Source: Bacillota bacterium (lineage in GTDB: Bacteria; Bacillota; Clostridia; Peptostreptococcales; Anaerovoracaceae). Taken from it: a stretch of 13,797 bases of DNA. A program made the position numbers and the translations under genes. Location of the stretch: the NCBI GenBank assembly GCA_016284485.1, contig JAEEOX010000052.1, positions 1 to 13,797 on the forward strand, given 5' to 3'. Shown one piece after another: positions 8,012-13,797 of the stretch (its first letter is position 1; each line of letters opens with the position of its first letter). The notes under the pieces were generated by a model. It saw nothing but the letters and a program-made list of their open reading frames with translations. It did no database searches and was not told the origin of the DNA.

Positions 8012-9298
8012 ATGCTTGATATCAAGAGGATCAGGGAAGATTACGAAGGATCAAAGGCTGGAGTCGAGAGAAGACTCAAGGGAAGTTTCGGCATAGAGAA
8101 CATCCCCGCCCTTGATGAGAAAAGAAGGGACCTGCTGGCCAAAGTCGAGGCCATGAAGGCCACACAGAACAAGGTTTCCAGAGAGATTCCGAAGATGAAA
8201 AAGGCAGGGGAGGACACCACGGCTGTCATGGCTGAGATGAAGGAGCTTTCCCAGAGCATCAAGGAACTGGACGTGGAAGTCTCTCAGGTGGAGACTGAGA
8301 TCAGGGACTGCCTCCTGGGCATCCCCAACATCCCCGCGGACTTCGTCCAGGAGGGTGAGGATGACTCCGCCAACGTGGAACTGAGACGTTTCATGGAACC
8401 CACAAAGTTTGATTTCGAACCCAAGGCTCACTGGGACATCGGAGCTGACCTGAACATCCTGGACTGGGAGAGAGCAGGCAAGATCGCAGGCACCAGATTC
8501 ACCATCTACAAGGGTCTGGGCGCCAGACTTGAAAGAGCCATCGAGAACTTCATGCTGGACCTGCACACCATCGATCAGGACTATCTGGAGATCCTGCCGC
8601 CCTTCATGGTAAACAGGACTGCCATGACCGGGACCGGACAGCTTCCCAAATTCGAGGAGGACATGTTCTACGTTCCCCAGAAGGATTTCTTCCTTATTCC
8701 CACAGCGGAGGTTCCCGTCACCAACATGCTGGGCGGAGAGATCATCCCTGAAGCGGAGCTTCCCATCCACTACACTGCCTACACCCCCTGCTTCAGAGCA
8801 GAGGCGGGTTCCGCAGGCCGCGACACCAGAGGTCTCATCAGGCAGCATCAGTTCAACAAGGTGGAACTGGTGAAGTTCACCAGACCTGAAGATTCCTGGG
8901 ACGAACTGGAAGCCCTCACGGCTGACGCTGAGGCGGTGCTCCAGATCCTGGGCATCCCCTACAGAGTTGTGAGACTGTCCACGGGCGACCTTGGATTCTC
9001 CTCGGCCTGCACCTACGACATCGAGGTCTGGATGCCCTCCTACGGAAGGTATGTGGAGATCTCATCCTGCTCCAACTTCCTGGACTTCCAGGCGCGCAGA
9101 GCCAACATCAGGTTCAGAAGGACCGAAGGCGGCAAGCCCGAGTACGTACACACACTGAACGGCTCCGGCCTGGCCATCGGCCGCACCACCGCCGCAGTTC
9201 TGGAGAACTTCCAGCAGGCTGACGGAACAGTGGTCATCCCCGAACCCCTTCGCAAGTACATGGGAGTCGACGTGATCACCAAGAACGAAAAGTATTGA
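8012..9298 (+). CDS. serS: Seryl-tRNA synthetase
   Basis: This enzyme charges tRNA-Ser (and tRNA-Sec) with serine. The 428-residue length is normal for bacterial SerRS. The first 110 residues form the tRNA-binding helical hairpin, with MLDIKRIREDYEG at the start and long charged helices. The class II core follows: motif 1 region around GARLERAIENFMLDLH, motif 2 TPCFRAEAGSAGRDTRGLI from about residue 258 to 276 with the QHQF segment after it, and motif 3 GLAIGRTTAAVLENFQ from about 386. The TAEVP loop that contacts serine is also present. The AAAGGAAG ribosome binding site lies just before the ATG. There is no terminator between this gene and the upstream glutamine synthetase gene, so the two are probably co-transcribed. 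A strong hairpin follows the TGA. Confidence 0.97.
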   Translation: MLDIKRIREDYEGSKAGVERRLKGSFGIENIPALDEKRRDLLAKVEAMKATQNKVSREIPKMKKAGEDTTAVMAEMKELSQSIKELDVEVSQVETEIRDCLLGIPNIPADFVQEGEDDSANVELRRFMEPTKFDFEPKAHWDIGADLNILDWERAGKIAGTRFTIYKGLGARLERAIENFMLDLHTIDQDYLEILPPFMVNRTAMTGTGQLPKFEEDMFYVPQKDFFLIPTAEVPVTNMLGGEIIPEAELPIHYTAYTPCFRAEAGSAGRDTRGLIRQHQFNKVELVKFTRPEDSWDELEALTADAEAVLQILGIPYRVVRLSTGDLGFSSACTYDIEVWMPSYGRYVEISSCSNFLDFQARRANIRFRRTEGGKPEYVHTLNGSGLAIGRTTAAVLENFQQADGTVVIPEPLRKYMGVDVITKNEKY

Positions 9299-9306
9299 TA
9301 ATAAGC

Positions 9307-9338
9307 AAAAGATCCGCCCCTGGGGGCGGATCTTTTTT
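9307..9338. terminator. Bidirectional intrinsic terminator between serS and tetR-type gene
   Basis: GATCCGCCCC (9311-9320) and GGGGCGGATC (9323-9332) form a perfect 10-pair stem, extended by AAAA before and TTTTTT after. It gives a U-tract in both directions, so it can end serS on the plus strand and the regulator gene on the minus strand. The stop codon of the minus-strand gene (9338-9340) touches the T-run. Confidence 0.92.
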
Positions 9339-9943
9339 CAGTCCAGCAGGTAATGGAATTCTTCTTTAAGGACACCTTTGCAGAAAGCCTTGAACAGCGT
9401 TCTGCCGTACTCGGTCAGAGTGTAGTTTCCTCTGGCCAGACACCAGTCGTAGACGATGCCCCGCTCGAAGGTGGCGAATGCTCTGATCAGCTCGTTCATG
9501 CGCAGGTCTTCGGTGAAGATGCCCTGTTCCTGGCCCTCGGTGAAGATCTGGCGGAGCAGCCTGTAGTATGCTCTGTCGGATTCCAGGAAGGTGCGTGCGC
9601 CCTTGGTGGTGATCTGAAGGGCCATGTACTCTGCAAGCAGCGCCTCCGGGATCCTGTTTTCTATCATATTGAAAAGCTCTTCGGTTATGAAAAAAAGCTT
9701 CCGGACAGGGTTGGAGGATCGATCCAGCCCGTTGATCAGTCTTTCATTCATCTCGTCAAAGAGGAAGGTGATGGTGCCCAGCAGTTCTGACTTCGACCGG
9801 AAATAGTGATAGAAAGAACCCTTGGATGTGTGGGAAGCCTCTACGATGTCGTCTATGGTCGTGTATTCATACCCTTTTTTGTAGAAAAGATCCCAGGCGG
9901 CCTCTACGATTATGATCTTGGTGCTCTTGGTCTTGGTTGACAT
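9338..9943 (-). CDS. TetR/AcrR family transcriptional regulator
   Basis: This is a 201-residue DNA-binding repressor-type protein. The N-terminal domain is typical: IIVEAAWDLFYKKGYEYTTI followed by the helix-turn-helix IDDIVEASHTSKGSFYHYF at about residues 30-48 and KSELL after it. The C-terminal two thirds should be the helical ligand-binding and dimerisation domain, too variable to name a ligand. I place the start at 9943 rather than the ATG at 9970, because AAGGAG (9951-9956, minus strand) lies 7 bases before it and MSTKTKSTK is a normal family start; the upstream ATG has no ribosome binding site. The gene diverges from the decarboxylase gene, and the palindrome in the gap (10038-10061) is a natural operator candidate. 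Control of itself, the decarboxylase or the small RNA between them is inference. Confidence 0.93.
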   Translation of the reverse strand: MSTKTKSTKIIIVEAAWDLFYKKGYEYTTIDDIVEASHTSKGSFYHYFRSKSELLGTITFLFDEMNERLINGLDRSSNPVRKLFFITEELFNMIENRIPEALLAEYMALQITTKGARTFLESDRAYYRLLRQIFTEGQEQGIFTEDLRMNELIRAFATFERGIVYDWCLARGNYTLTEYGRTLFKAFCKGVLKEEFHYLLD

Positions 9944-9950
9944 GGCTGCA

Positions 9951-9956
9951 CTCCTT
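9951..9956 (-). promoter_or_regulatory. Ribosome binding site deciding the TetR-type gene start
   Basis: Read on the minus strand this is AAGGAG, 7 bases before the ATG at 9943-9941. It lies inside the longer reading frame that would start at 9970, and this favours the shorter 201-residue protein. Confidence 0.75.
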
Positions 9957-9985
9957 TTTGCACGTTTCATTTAATGAATAGTCTA

Positions 9986-10014
9986 ATAAAAGGATAACGC
10001 ATAAACCCAGTAAA
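9986..10014 (-). promoter_or_regulatory. Weak candidate promoter for the TetR-type gene
   Basis: On the minus strand, TTTACT (10014-10009) and TTTTAT (9991-9986) are separated by 17 bases. The AGTCTA box at 9980-9985 would lie at or near the transcription start, which would suit autorepression. Both boxes are poor matches, so confidence is low. Confidence 0.22.
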
Positions 10015-10037
10015 ATAAAGGGTTTTCTCAATTTTTT

Positions 10038-10061
10038 TAGACTTTGTTCACAAAAAGTCTA
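10038..10061. promoter_or_regulatory. Candidate TetR-type operator palindrome
   Basis: TAGACTTT (10038-10045) and AAAGTCTA (10054-10061) are perfect 8-base inverted arms around an 8-base spacer, GTTCACAA. Size and symmetry fit a TetR-family dimer site. The half-site core AGTCTA recurs at 9980-9985 and 10068-10073. The palindrome also overlaps a possible promoter, TAGACT (10038-10043) with TATGAT (10060-10065) 16 bases on. Binding by the adjacent regulator is inference from position. Confidence 0.5.
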
Positions 10062-10095
10062 TGATACAGTCTATATTTATTCTGTATCTGTCCTG

Positions 10096-10104
10096 TGGTA
10101 TATT
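10096..10104 (+). promoter_or_regulatory. Extended -10 promoter box for the small RNA candidate
   Basis: TGGTATATT is a good extended -10 element (TGn followed by TATATT). The same nine bases occur before rnfC at 11756-11764. No strong -35 box is visible; TTTATT at 10076-10081 is the best fit with a 17-base spacer. Predicted transcription start is near 10111. Confidence 0.45.
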
Positions 10105-10110
10105 AAAGGC

Positions 10111-10206
10111 GTAACGGGAGCTGGCGACAGATTCAGGCTTACTCATTTTTACTAAAGCCGTAAGTCTTCCGTTTTTTTAGTGTCCGGGATCTGCCGGGCA
10201 TTTTTT
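10111..10206 (+). ncRNA. Candidate structured small RNA or leader RNA
   Basis: An outer stem AACGGGAG (10113-10120) pairs with CTTCCGTT (10166-10173), eight pairs with one G-U. Inside it, CTG-GCGA-CAG (10121-10130) makes a GNRA-capped hairpin. GGCTTAC (10136-10142) can pair with GTAAGTC (10060-series: 10160-10166) or its first five bases with AAGCC (10155-10159), so two folds compete. A T7 run follows at 10172-10178. A classic terminator hairpin follows at 10181-10200. Because a separate promoter lies between this element and the decarboxylase gene, it may be a free-standing RNA; read-through would make it a leader with attenuator. I could not match it to a known riboswitch or RNA family. Confidence 0.4.
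10181..10206 (+). terminator. Intrinsic terminator upstream of the decarboxylase gene
   Basis: TGTCCGG (10181-10187) pairs with CCGGGCA (10194-10200) around a GATCTG loop, followed by six T residues. It ends the transcript of the small RNA candidate about 65 bases before the decarboxylase start codon, either constitutively or as an attenuator. Confidence 0.8.
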
Positions 10207-10212
10207 GTTCCA

Positions 10213-10239
10213 TTGATTTCGGACTGCAGGTGATATAAA
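10213..10239 (+). promoter_or_regulatory. Promoter for the decarboxylase gene
   Basis: TGATATAAA (10231-10239) matches an extended -10 element at eight of nine positions. TTGATT at 10213-10218 can serve as the -35 box, with a short 15-base spacer to TATAAA or 17 bases to the shifted TAAAAT (10236-10241). Transcription would start near 10246, just before the AGGAGG at 10261-10266. Confidence 0.45.
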
Positions 10240-10271
10240 ATCAAGGGGAAAGAACCCATTAGGAGGATAAT

Positions 10272-11687
10272 ATGTATTCTTTGATAGATTTTTTGCCTGA
10301 GCATGCGGGGACGGACCCGGTATCCTTCCACATGCCCGGTCACAAGGGGGCAGAACTTTTAAGAAAGCTGGGCTACGGACCTCTGCTGGAGAACCTGGTG
10401 GACATGGACATCACAGAGATCCCGGGGGCGGACAACCTGTTCCAGAACGAGGACGTGATCCTGGAGGTCATGGAGAAGTACAAGGCGCTCTACGGCAGCC
10501 GCAAGTCTTACCTTCTGGTCAACGGGTCTTCGGTGGGCCTCATCGCCTCCATACTGACATCTGCAAGAAGGGGCAGCAGGGTGCTGATCGCCAGGAACTG
10601 CCACAAGTCCATCTACAATGCCGTGAATCTGGGCGGACTGGAAGCGGAATACCTCTATCCCGAGATAGTGGAGGGAGAGGGCATCACAGGCGAGATAACA
10701 GCTGCCGAAGTGGAGCGCGCTCTGGCCGAAAACCCAGAAACTGTATGCGTTGTGGTGCCGTCACCCAATTATTACGGCATCTGTTCAGATATCACCTCAA
10801 TAAGCAAGGTCTGCCACAGGCACGGTGCGGTGCTCATAGTGGACCAGGCTCACGGCGCCCATCTCAGATTCCTGAGGGAAGAGGTGGAGGGCATCTACCC
10901 GGTATCCGCCGAGGAGGGCGGGGCCGATATGGTCATCAACTCCACCCACAAAACACTGGCGTCCCTCACTCAGACAGCGGTGCTCAACGTGATGACAGAC
11001 AGGGTGGATCTCCCCACGCTGGAGAATTACCTGCAGATGCTGGAGTCCTCTAGCCCGTCCTACCCATTGATGCTGAGTCTGGATATGAACGCCGACATTC
11101 TCCTGAGCAAGGAGGGAAGGGCGGCACTCAGGGACTGGCATGATGCCGTGAACGGCTTCTACAGCCACGCAGATCAGGTCCCGGGGCTCAAGGTGATGCT
11201 TCACCCGTACCTTGACAGGACGAAGATAAATATTGACATGAGTGCCGCAGGACTCACGGGCTCCGAGCTGGAAGAGGAACTTAACAAAAGAAACATCTGG
11301 CCGGAACTGGTGACGGGAAACATCGTCATGTGCATGACCGGCATCGGCACCACCAGAGAGCACATCGCAAGGCTCCTGGACGCTCTGAAGGACATAGCCT
11401 CGTCCTCCGTGGGAACACGGACCCATGAAGATCCTGCTCCGCCGGTCAGGACAATGTTCAGACTGGAGCGGAAGCCGGTGCCCGAGAGGTACTGTTCGAA
11501 GCCGGTCATGGAGTGCGCGGGCAGGGTGTCCGCAGGGCTGATAATACCTTATCCGCCGGGGATCCCGCTGGCCTGTCCGGGGGAGGTGCTGACGGAGGAA
11601 CTGCTGTCCTATGTGACCGAACTCAGGTCCAGAGGCGAGAAAGTCATCGGCATCGATCAGGACATGAACATAAGAGTGGGTATGTAA
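10272..11687 (+). CDS. Orn/Lys/Arg decarboxylase family protein (PLP-dependent)
   Basis: Fold-type I PLP decarboxylases of this group remove the carboxyl group from arginine, lysine or ornithine, giving agmatine, cadaverine or putrescine. The family marks are clear: FHMPGHKG at residues 19-26, DITEIPGADNL near 46-56, the NGSSVG cofactor phosphate region at 84-89, DQAHGAH at 191-197 with the PLP-contacting Asp191 and His194, and STHKTL with Lys227 as the expected Schiff-base lysine. The C-terminal IPYPPGIPLACPGE segment is also typical. At 471 residues it is the short, Bacillus SpeA/YaaO-like form without the N-terminal receiver-like wing domain of the inducible enterobacterial enzymes. Substrate cannot be told from sequence by eye. 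AGGAGG lies 5 bases before the ATG. It stands alone between its own promoter and terminator, and divergent from the TetR-type regulator, which may control it. Confidence 0.92.
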   Translation: MYSLIDFLPEHAGTDPVSFHMPGHKGAELLRKLGYGPLLENLVDMDITEIPGADNLFQNEDVILEVMEKYKALYGSRKSYLLVNGSSVGLIASILTSARRGSRVLIARNCHKSIYNAVNLGGLEAEYLYPEIVEGEGITGEITAAEVERALAENPETVCVVVPSPNYYGICSDITSISKVCHRHGAVLIVDQAHGAHLRFLREEVEGIYPVSAEEGGADMVINSTHKTLASLTQTAVLNVMTDRVDLPTLENYLQMLESSSPSYPLMLSLDMNADILLSKEGRAALRDWHDAVNGFYSHADQVPGLKVMLHPYLDRTKINIDMSAAGLTGSELEEELNKRNIWPELVTGNIVMCMTGIGTTREHIARLLDALKDIASSSVGTRTHEDPAPPVRTMFRLERKPVPERYCSKPVMECAGRVSAGLIIPYPPGIPLACPGEVLTEELLSYVTELRSRGEKVIGIDQDMNIRVGM

Positions 11688-11693
11688 TGTACT

Positions 11694-11721
11694 AAAAAAA
11701 ATGCCAGAAATGGCATTTTTT
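11694..11721 (+). terminator. Intrinsic terminator after the decarboxylase gene
   Basis: ATGCCA (11701-11706) and TGGCAT (11711-11716) enclose a GAAA tetraloop. The stem is extended by a run of A before and T after. The T-run ends the decarboxylase transcript 7 bases or so after its stop codon. Confidence 0.9.
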
Positions 11722-11755
11722 GTTGCGCTTTCGTGATGCTTTTTTATCAATTGTA

Positions 11756-11764
11756 TGGTATATT
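11756..11764 (+). promoter_or_regulatory. Extended -10 promoter of the rnf operon
   Basis: TGGTATATT is identical to the box at 10096-10104. No good -35 is seen at the right distance. TGTATGGT occurs twice, at 11752-11759 and 11771-11778, 19 bases apart, so a second overlapping promoter (TTGTAT 11751-11756, 16 bases, TATGGT 11773-11778) or an activator site is possible. Predicted leader length before rnfC is about 110 bases. Confidence 0.45.
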
Positions 11765-11783
11765 TTAATATGTATGGTTATGA

Positions 11784-11833
11784 TTTCCCGAAGGCAGGGG
11801 AGAGGTAAGCCTCTGAACCGGCCGGCAGGGAAG
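11784..11833 (+). promoter_or_regulatory. Structured leader of the rnf operon, unidentified
   Basis: TTTCCC (11784-11789) can pair with GGGAAG (11828-11833), closing a domain that contains the perfect hairpin AGAGG-TAAG-CCTCT (11801-11814) and the self-complementary CCGGCCGG (11818-11825). Alternatively CCC at 11787-11789 pairs with GGG at 11797-11799. GGCAGGG is repeated at 11793-adjacent and 11824-adjacent positions, which makes the two pairings exclusive. No U-tract follows, so any control would act on translation. I do not recognise a named riboswitch. Confidence 0.3.
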
Positions 11834-11880
11834 ATTAACGGAATCATTCAGTTTGTTACAGAAAGGACGGTCTCATTAAC

Positions 11881-13194
11881 ATGGGCAAAAAACACCTGAG
11901 CAGTGTTCATGTTAGCCATCACAAGAATACCGCGGCCTGCGCCTCGGAAGTGATGCCTATACCTGACATTGTAAAGATTTCCATGTCCCAGCACATCGGT
12001 GCTCCGTGTAAGCCGCTGGTAGCCAAGGGCGATTACGTCAAGGTCGGCCAGAAGATCGGCGATACGGACGCCTTTGTCAGCGCTCCGATCCATTCCAGCG
12101 TTTCCGGTACTGTAGTAGGTATCGAACAGGCGAGATCCGCTGCAGGCGGATATGATACGCTGGTGGTCATCGAGCCGGACAAGAAGCAGGAAATCTCGGA
12201 GGAAGTTCAGATCCCGGAAGAGCCCAAAGACCTGGCGGAGTTCGTAGCGGACGTCCGCAAGGCAGGCATAGTGGGCTTGGGAGGAGCTGCTTTCCCCACA
12301 AGCATCAAATTCAATCCCAAGAACCTCGATGACGTTCACTACCTGGTAGTAAACGCTGCCGAGTGCGAGCCTTACATCACTTCTGACCACAGGACCATGC
12401 TGGAAGATACTGAGGATCTCCTCAGAGGATGCCAGATGATCATGAAGTATGACGGACTCGATCACGGCTACATCGCCATCGAGGACAACAAGCCGGACGC
12501 CATCGAGCACATCAACAAGGCGCTCAAGGATCACGGCATCGACAACATCGAAACCTTCAGCCTTCAGGCCAACTACCCGAAGGGAGCTGAGCGTGTCCTG
12601 GTCTACGAGATCTTCGGCAAAGTCATGAACGCCGGAGTGCTTCCCGCAGACATGGGCTGCATCCTTGACAACGTGAACACGGTTACCAAGGTAGGCCACT
12701 ATTTCAGGACAGGCGTGCCCCTTATCGCCAAGAAGCTCACCGTTGACGGAGATGCTGTCAAGGAGCCCAAGAACGTCATCGTTCCCATCGGAACTCTCAT
12801 CCACGACGTGATCGATTACTGCGGCGGATACAAGGAAGAGCCCAGAAAGGTCCTCATGGGAGGCCCCATGATGGGAAGAGCGATCCCCACGGATGAACTG
12901 CCGATCGTTAAGAACAACAACGCGATCCTGGCATTCTCCAAGGAAAAGGCTCAGGTCAAGATGGAAACAGCCTGCATCAACTGCGGACGCTGCCACCAGG
13001 CCTGCCCCTTCGACCTGATCCCCACGGCTCTCGCTGACGCTTACGAGAGACATGATGCTCAGGCTCTGTTCGATCTGGATGTCAACCAGTGCATGAACTG
13101 CGGATCATGTTCATACATCTGTCCGGCACACAGACCGCTCGCCTTCATGAATACCCTTGGTAAAGCAATTGTAAAGGAGGCGGGAATCAAATGA
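11881..13194 (+). CDS. rnfC: Electron transport complex subunit RnfC
   Basis: RnfC is the peripheral NADH/FMN and iron-sulfur subunit of the Rnf complex, which couples reduced ferredoxin oxidation by NAD+ to sodium or proton export at the cytoplasmic membrane. The N-terminal part has the barrel-sandwich region (QHIGAPCKPLVAKGDYVKVG and IHSSVSGTVVGIE). The Rossmann-like nucleotide-binding motif GIVGLGGAAFPT lies at residues 129-140, with NAAECEPYITSDH soon after. Two 4Fe-4S motifs close the protein: Cys365, 368, 371, 375 and Cys404, 407, 410, 414, each C-x2-C-x2-C-x3-CP. The 437-residue length fits clostridial RnfC, without the long Ala-rich tail of gammaproteobacterial forms. A GAAAGGA site precedes the ATG at a slightly long distance. 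It opens the operon, as in other Clostridia where the order is rnfCDGEAB, and overlaps rnfD by ATGA. Confidence 0.96.
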   Translation: MGKKHLSSVHVSHHKNTAACASEVMPIPDIVKISMSQHIGAPCKPLVAKGDYVKVGQKIGDTDAFVSAPIHSSVSGTVVGIEQARSAAGGYDTLVVIEPDKKQEISEEVQIPEEPKDLAEFVADVRKAGIVGLGGAAFPTSIKFNPKNLDDVHYLVVNAAECEPYITSDHRTMLEDTEDLLRGCQMIMKYDGLDHGYIAIEDNKPDAIEHINKALKDHGIDNIETFSLQANYPKGAERVLVYEIFGKVMNAGVLPADMGCILDNVNTVTKVGHYFRTGVPLIAKKLTVDGDAVKEPKNVIVPIGTLIHDVIDYCGGYKEEPRKVLMGGPMMGRAIPTDELPIVKNNNAILAFSKEKAQVKMETACINCGRCHQACPFDLIPTALADAYERHDAQALFDLDVNQCMNCGSCSYICPAHRPLAFMNTLGKAIVKEAGIK

Positions 13195-13784
13195 GCAATT
13201 ACAAAAACAACTTAGTCGTATCTTCATCACCTCACGTAGTGACGGCTCTGGATACCCGCATGACCATGCTGATGGTCATCATCGCGCTGGTTCCGTCTCT
13301 CCTTGTGAGCACATACGTTTTCGGACCCAGAGTCCTGCTGCTCACTGCCGTTTCAATGGCAGCCAGCATGTTCTTTGAGTGGCTCTGGAACGTGATTATG
13401 AAGAGGGATAACACGGTAGGCGACCTTTCCGCCGCCCTTACCGGAATGCTCATCGCTTTCAACGTCCCCGCAGGACTTCCCATCTGGATCCTGATCATCG
13501 GTGACCTTGCAGCGATAATCGTTGTCAAGCAGCTCTTCGGAGGTATTGGCAAGAACCTTGTGAACCCTGCCATCACCGCAAGGATCATCCTGTTCATCTC
13601 ATTCGCAACTGAGATGACCACATGGCCCCTTCCGAGAATGGCTGCTGACGCCACATCCAAGGCTACTCCTCTGGGTGTGCTGGCAGAAGGTTCCATCGAC
13701 AACCTTCCCTCAAACATGCAGATGTTCCTGGGCTTCATCGGCGTCTCTCTCGGCTATGTATCCGCTCTTGCACTCCTTAACTGA
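13191..13784 (+). CDS. rnfD: Electron transport complex subunit RnfD (3' truncated by in-frame TGA near window end)
   Basis: RnfD is the membrane subunit of Rnf that carries a covalently bound FMN. Recognisable parts are SSSPHVVTALDTRMTML at the start, LSAALTGMLIAFNVPAGLP, the VVKQLFGGIGKNLVNPAITAR block at about residues 111-131, and SKATPL at 156-161, where Thr159 is the expected FMN-bearing threonine. Several hydrophobic helices are evident. Complete RnfD proteins have well over 300 residues, but this frame stops after 197. The stop TGA (13782-13784) sits inside the normally conserved GGSxGE(T/V)SALALLxGG block, and GIFL continues in the same frame after it. An AAAGGAGG site at 13173-13180 and the ATGA overlap with rnfC fix the start. 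Whether the stop is real cannot be decided here; the remaining gene lies outside the window. Confidence 0.9.
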   Translation: MSNYKNNLVVSSSPHVVTALDTRMTMLMVIIALVPSLLVSTYVFGPRVLLLTAVSMAASMFFEWLWNVIMKRDNTVGDLSAALTGMLIAFNVPAGLPIWILIIGDLAAIIVVKQLFGGIGKNLVNPAITARIILFISFATEMTTWPLPRMAADATSKATPLGVLAEGSIDNLPSNMQMFLGFIGVSLGYVSALALLN

Positions 13785-13797
13785 GGCATCTTCCTCA

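Larger units (their letters stand above)
9944..10271. other. Divergent intergenic region between TetR-type gene and decarboxylase gene
   Basis: This gap of about 330 bases has no convincing protein gene and is AT-rich on its left half. From left to right it holds a tetR leader with an AGTCTA box (9980-9985), a small inverted repeat AAACCC/GGGTTT (10003-10008 and 10020-10025), a 24-base palindrome (10038-10061), another AGTCTA box (10068-10073), an extended -10 box (10096-10104), a structured RNA candidate with terminator (10111-10206), and a decarboxylase promoter and ribosome binding site (10213-10266). Confidence 0.7.

Noticed and set aside
9944..9970. Longer TetR-type protein starting at the ATG at 9970
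   Set aside because: The AAGGAG site lies inside this extension at the right distance from the ATG at 9943, and the added residues MKRAKRSAA have no ribosome binding site of their own.
10111..10206. Resemblance to a ZTP (pfl) riboswitch through CTGGCGA and GCCGGGCA segments
   Set aside because: The conserved GGTGG/CCACC-type hairpin and the GGGGAG segment are missing, the order and spacing differ, and the downstream gene is not in purine or folate metabolism. A covariance search would settle it.
11784..11833. Resemblance of the rnfC leader to the 3' half of a TPP riboswitch (GAACC, GGGAAG)
   Set aside because: The CTGAGA core and the GGGG-GCC arm are absent and rnf is not a thiamine gene.
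11848..13053. Long open frame of about 400 codons on the minus strand inside rnfC
   Set aside because: It lies wholly opposite the convincing rnfC gene, has Val/Asp/Leu-rich low-information content expected from the reversed codon pattern, and shows no domain.
13782..13784. TGA in rnfD as a recoded selenocysteine or Trp codon
   Set aside because: The position normally holds Gly in RnfD, other genes here use TGA as a normal stop, and no SECIS-like hairpin can be seen in the 13 bases left.

Overview
The window looks like a chromosomal stretch from an anaerobic, moderately GC-rich (mid-50s % by eye) low-complexity-rich Firmicute of the class Clostridia. The grounds are an Rnf complex operon start (rnfC-rnfD), a UPF0182 membrane protein, a short Orn/Lys/Arg-type decarboxylase, strong AGGAGG-like ribosome binding sites and extended -10 promoters in short AT-rich intergenic gaps. 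I see no rRNA, tRNA, CRISPR, insertion sequence or phage gene, so this is mostly core genome.

Left block (2-9340, + strand): four genes in tight array. The first is a very large, 5'-truncated protein with a long charged and Ala/Glu-rich cytoplasmic part, one membrane helix and an outside domain. Its stop overlaps the start of a UPF0182 seven-helix membrane protein. A glutamine synthetase-family protein with a long C-terminal extension and seryl-tRNA synthetase (serS) follow. A strong hairpin at 9307-9338 ends the block and probably serves both strands.

Middle block (9338-11721): a TetR-type regulator on the minus strand diverges from a PLP-dependent Orn/Lys/Arg decarboxylase on the plus strand. 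The gap of about 330 bases between them is busy. It holds a 24-base palindrome with TAGACTTT/AAAGTCTA arms, extra AGTCTA boxes, and a possible small structured RNA at about 10111-10206 with its own extended -10 box and terminator. Just before the decarboxylase lies a second good promoter. A hairpin at 11694-11721 ends the decarboxylase transcript.

Right block (11756-13797): an extended -10 promoter, a leader of about 110 bases with competing helices, then rnfC and rnfD with an ATGA overlap. The Rnf complex couples ferredoxin:NAD+ electron transfer to ion pumping. rnfD meets an in-frame TGA only 13 bases before the window ends. Around this stop several otherwise invariant residues are changed, while the correct frame resumes after the stop. 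Damage at a contig end or a real nonsense mutation both fit.

The candidates most worth following as undescribed biology are the small RNA in the tetR-decarboxylase gap and the translationally coupled pair of WN-motif scaffold protein and UPF0182 protein.
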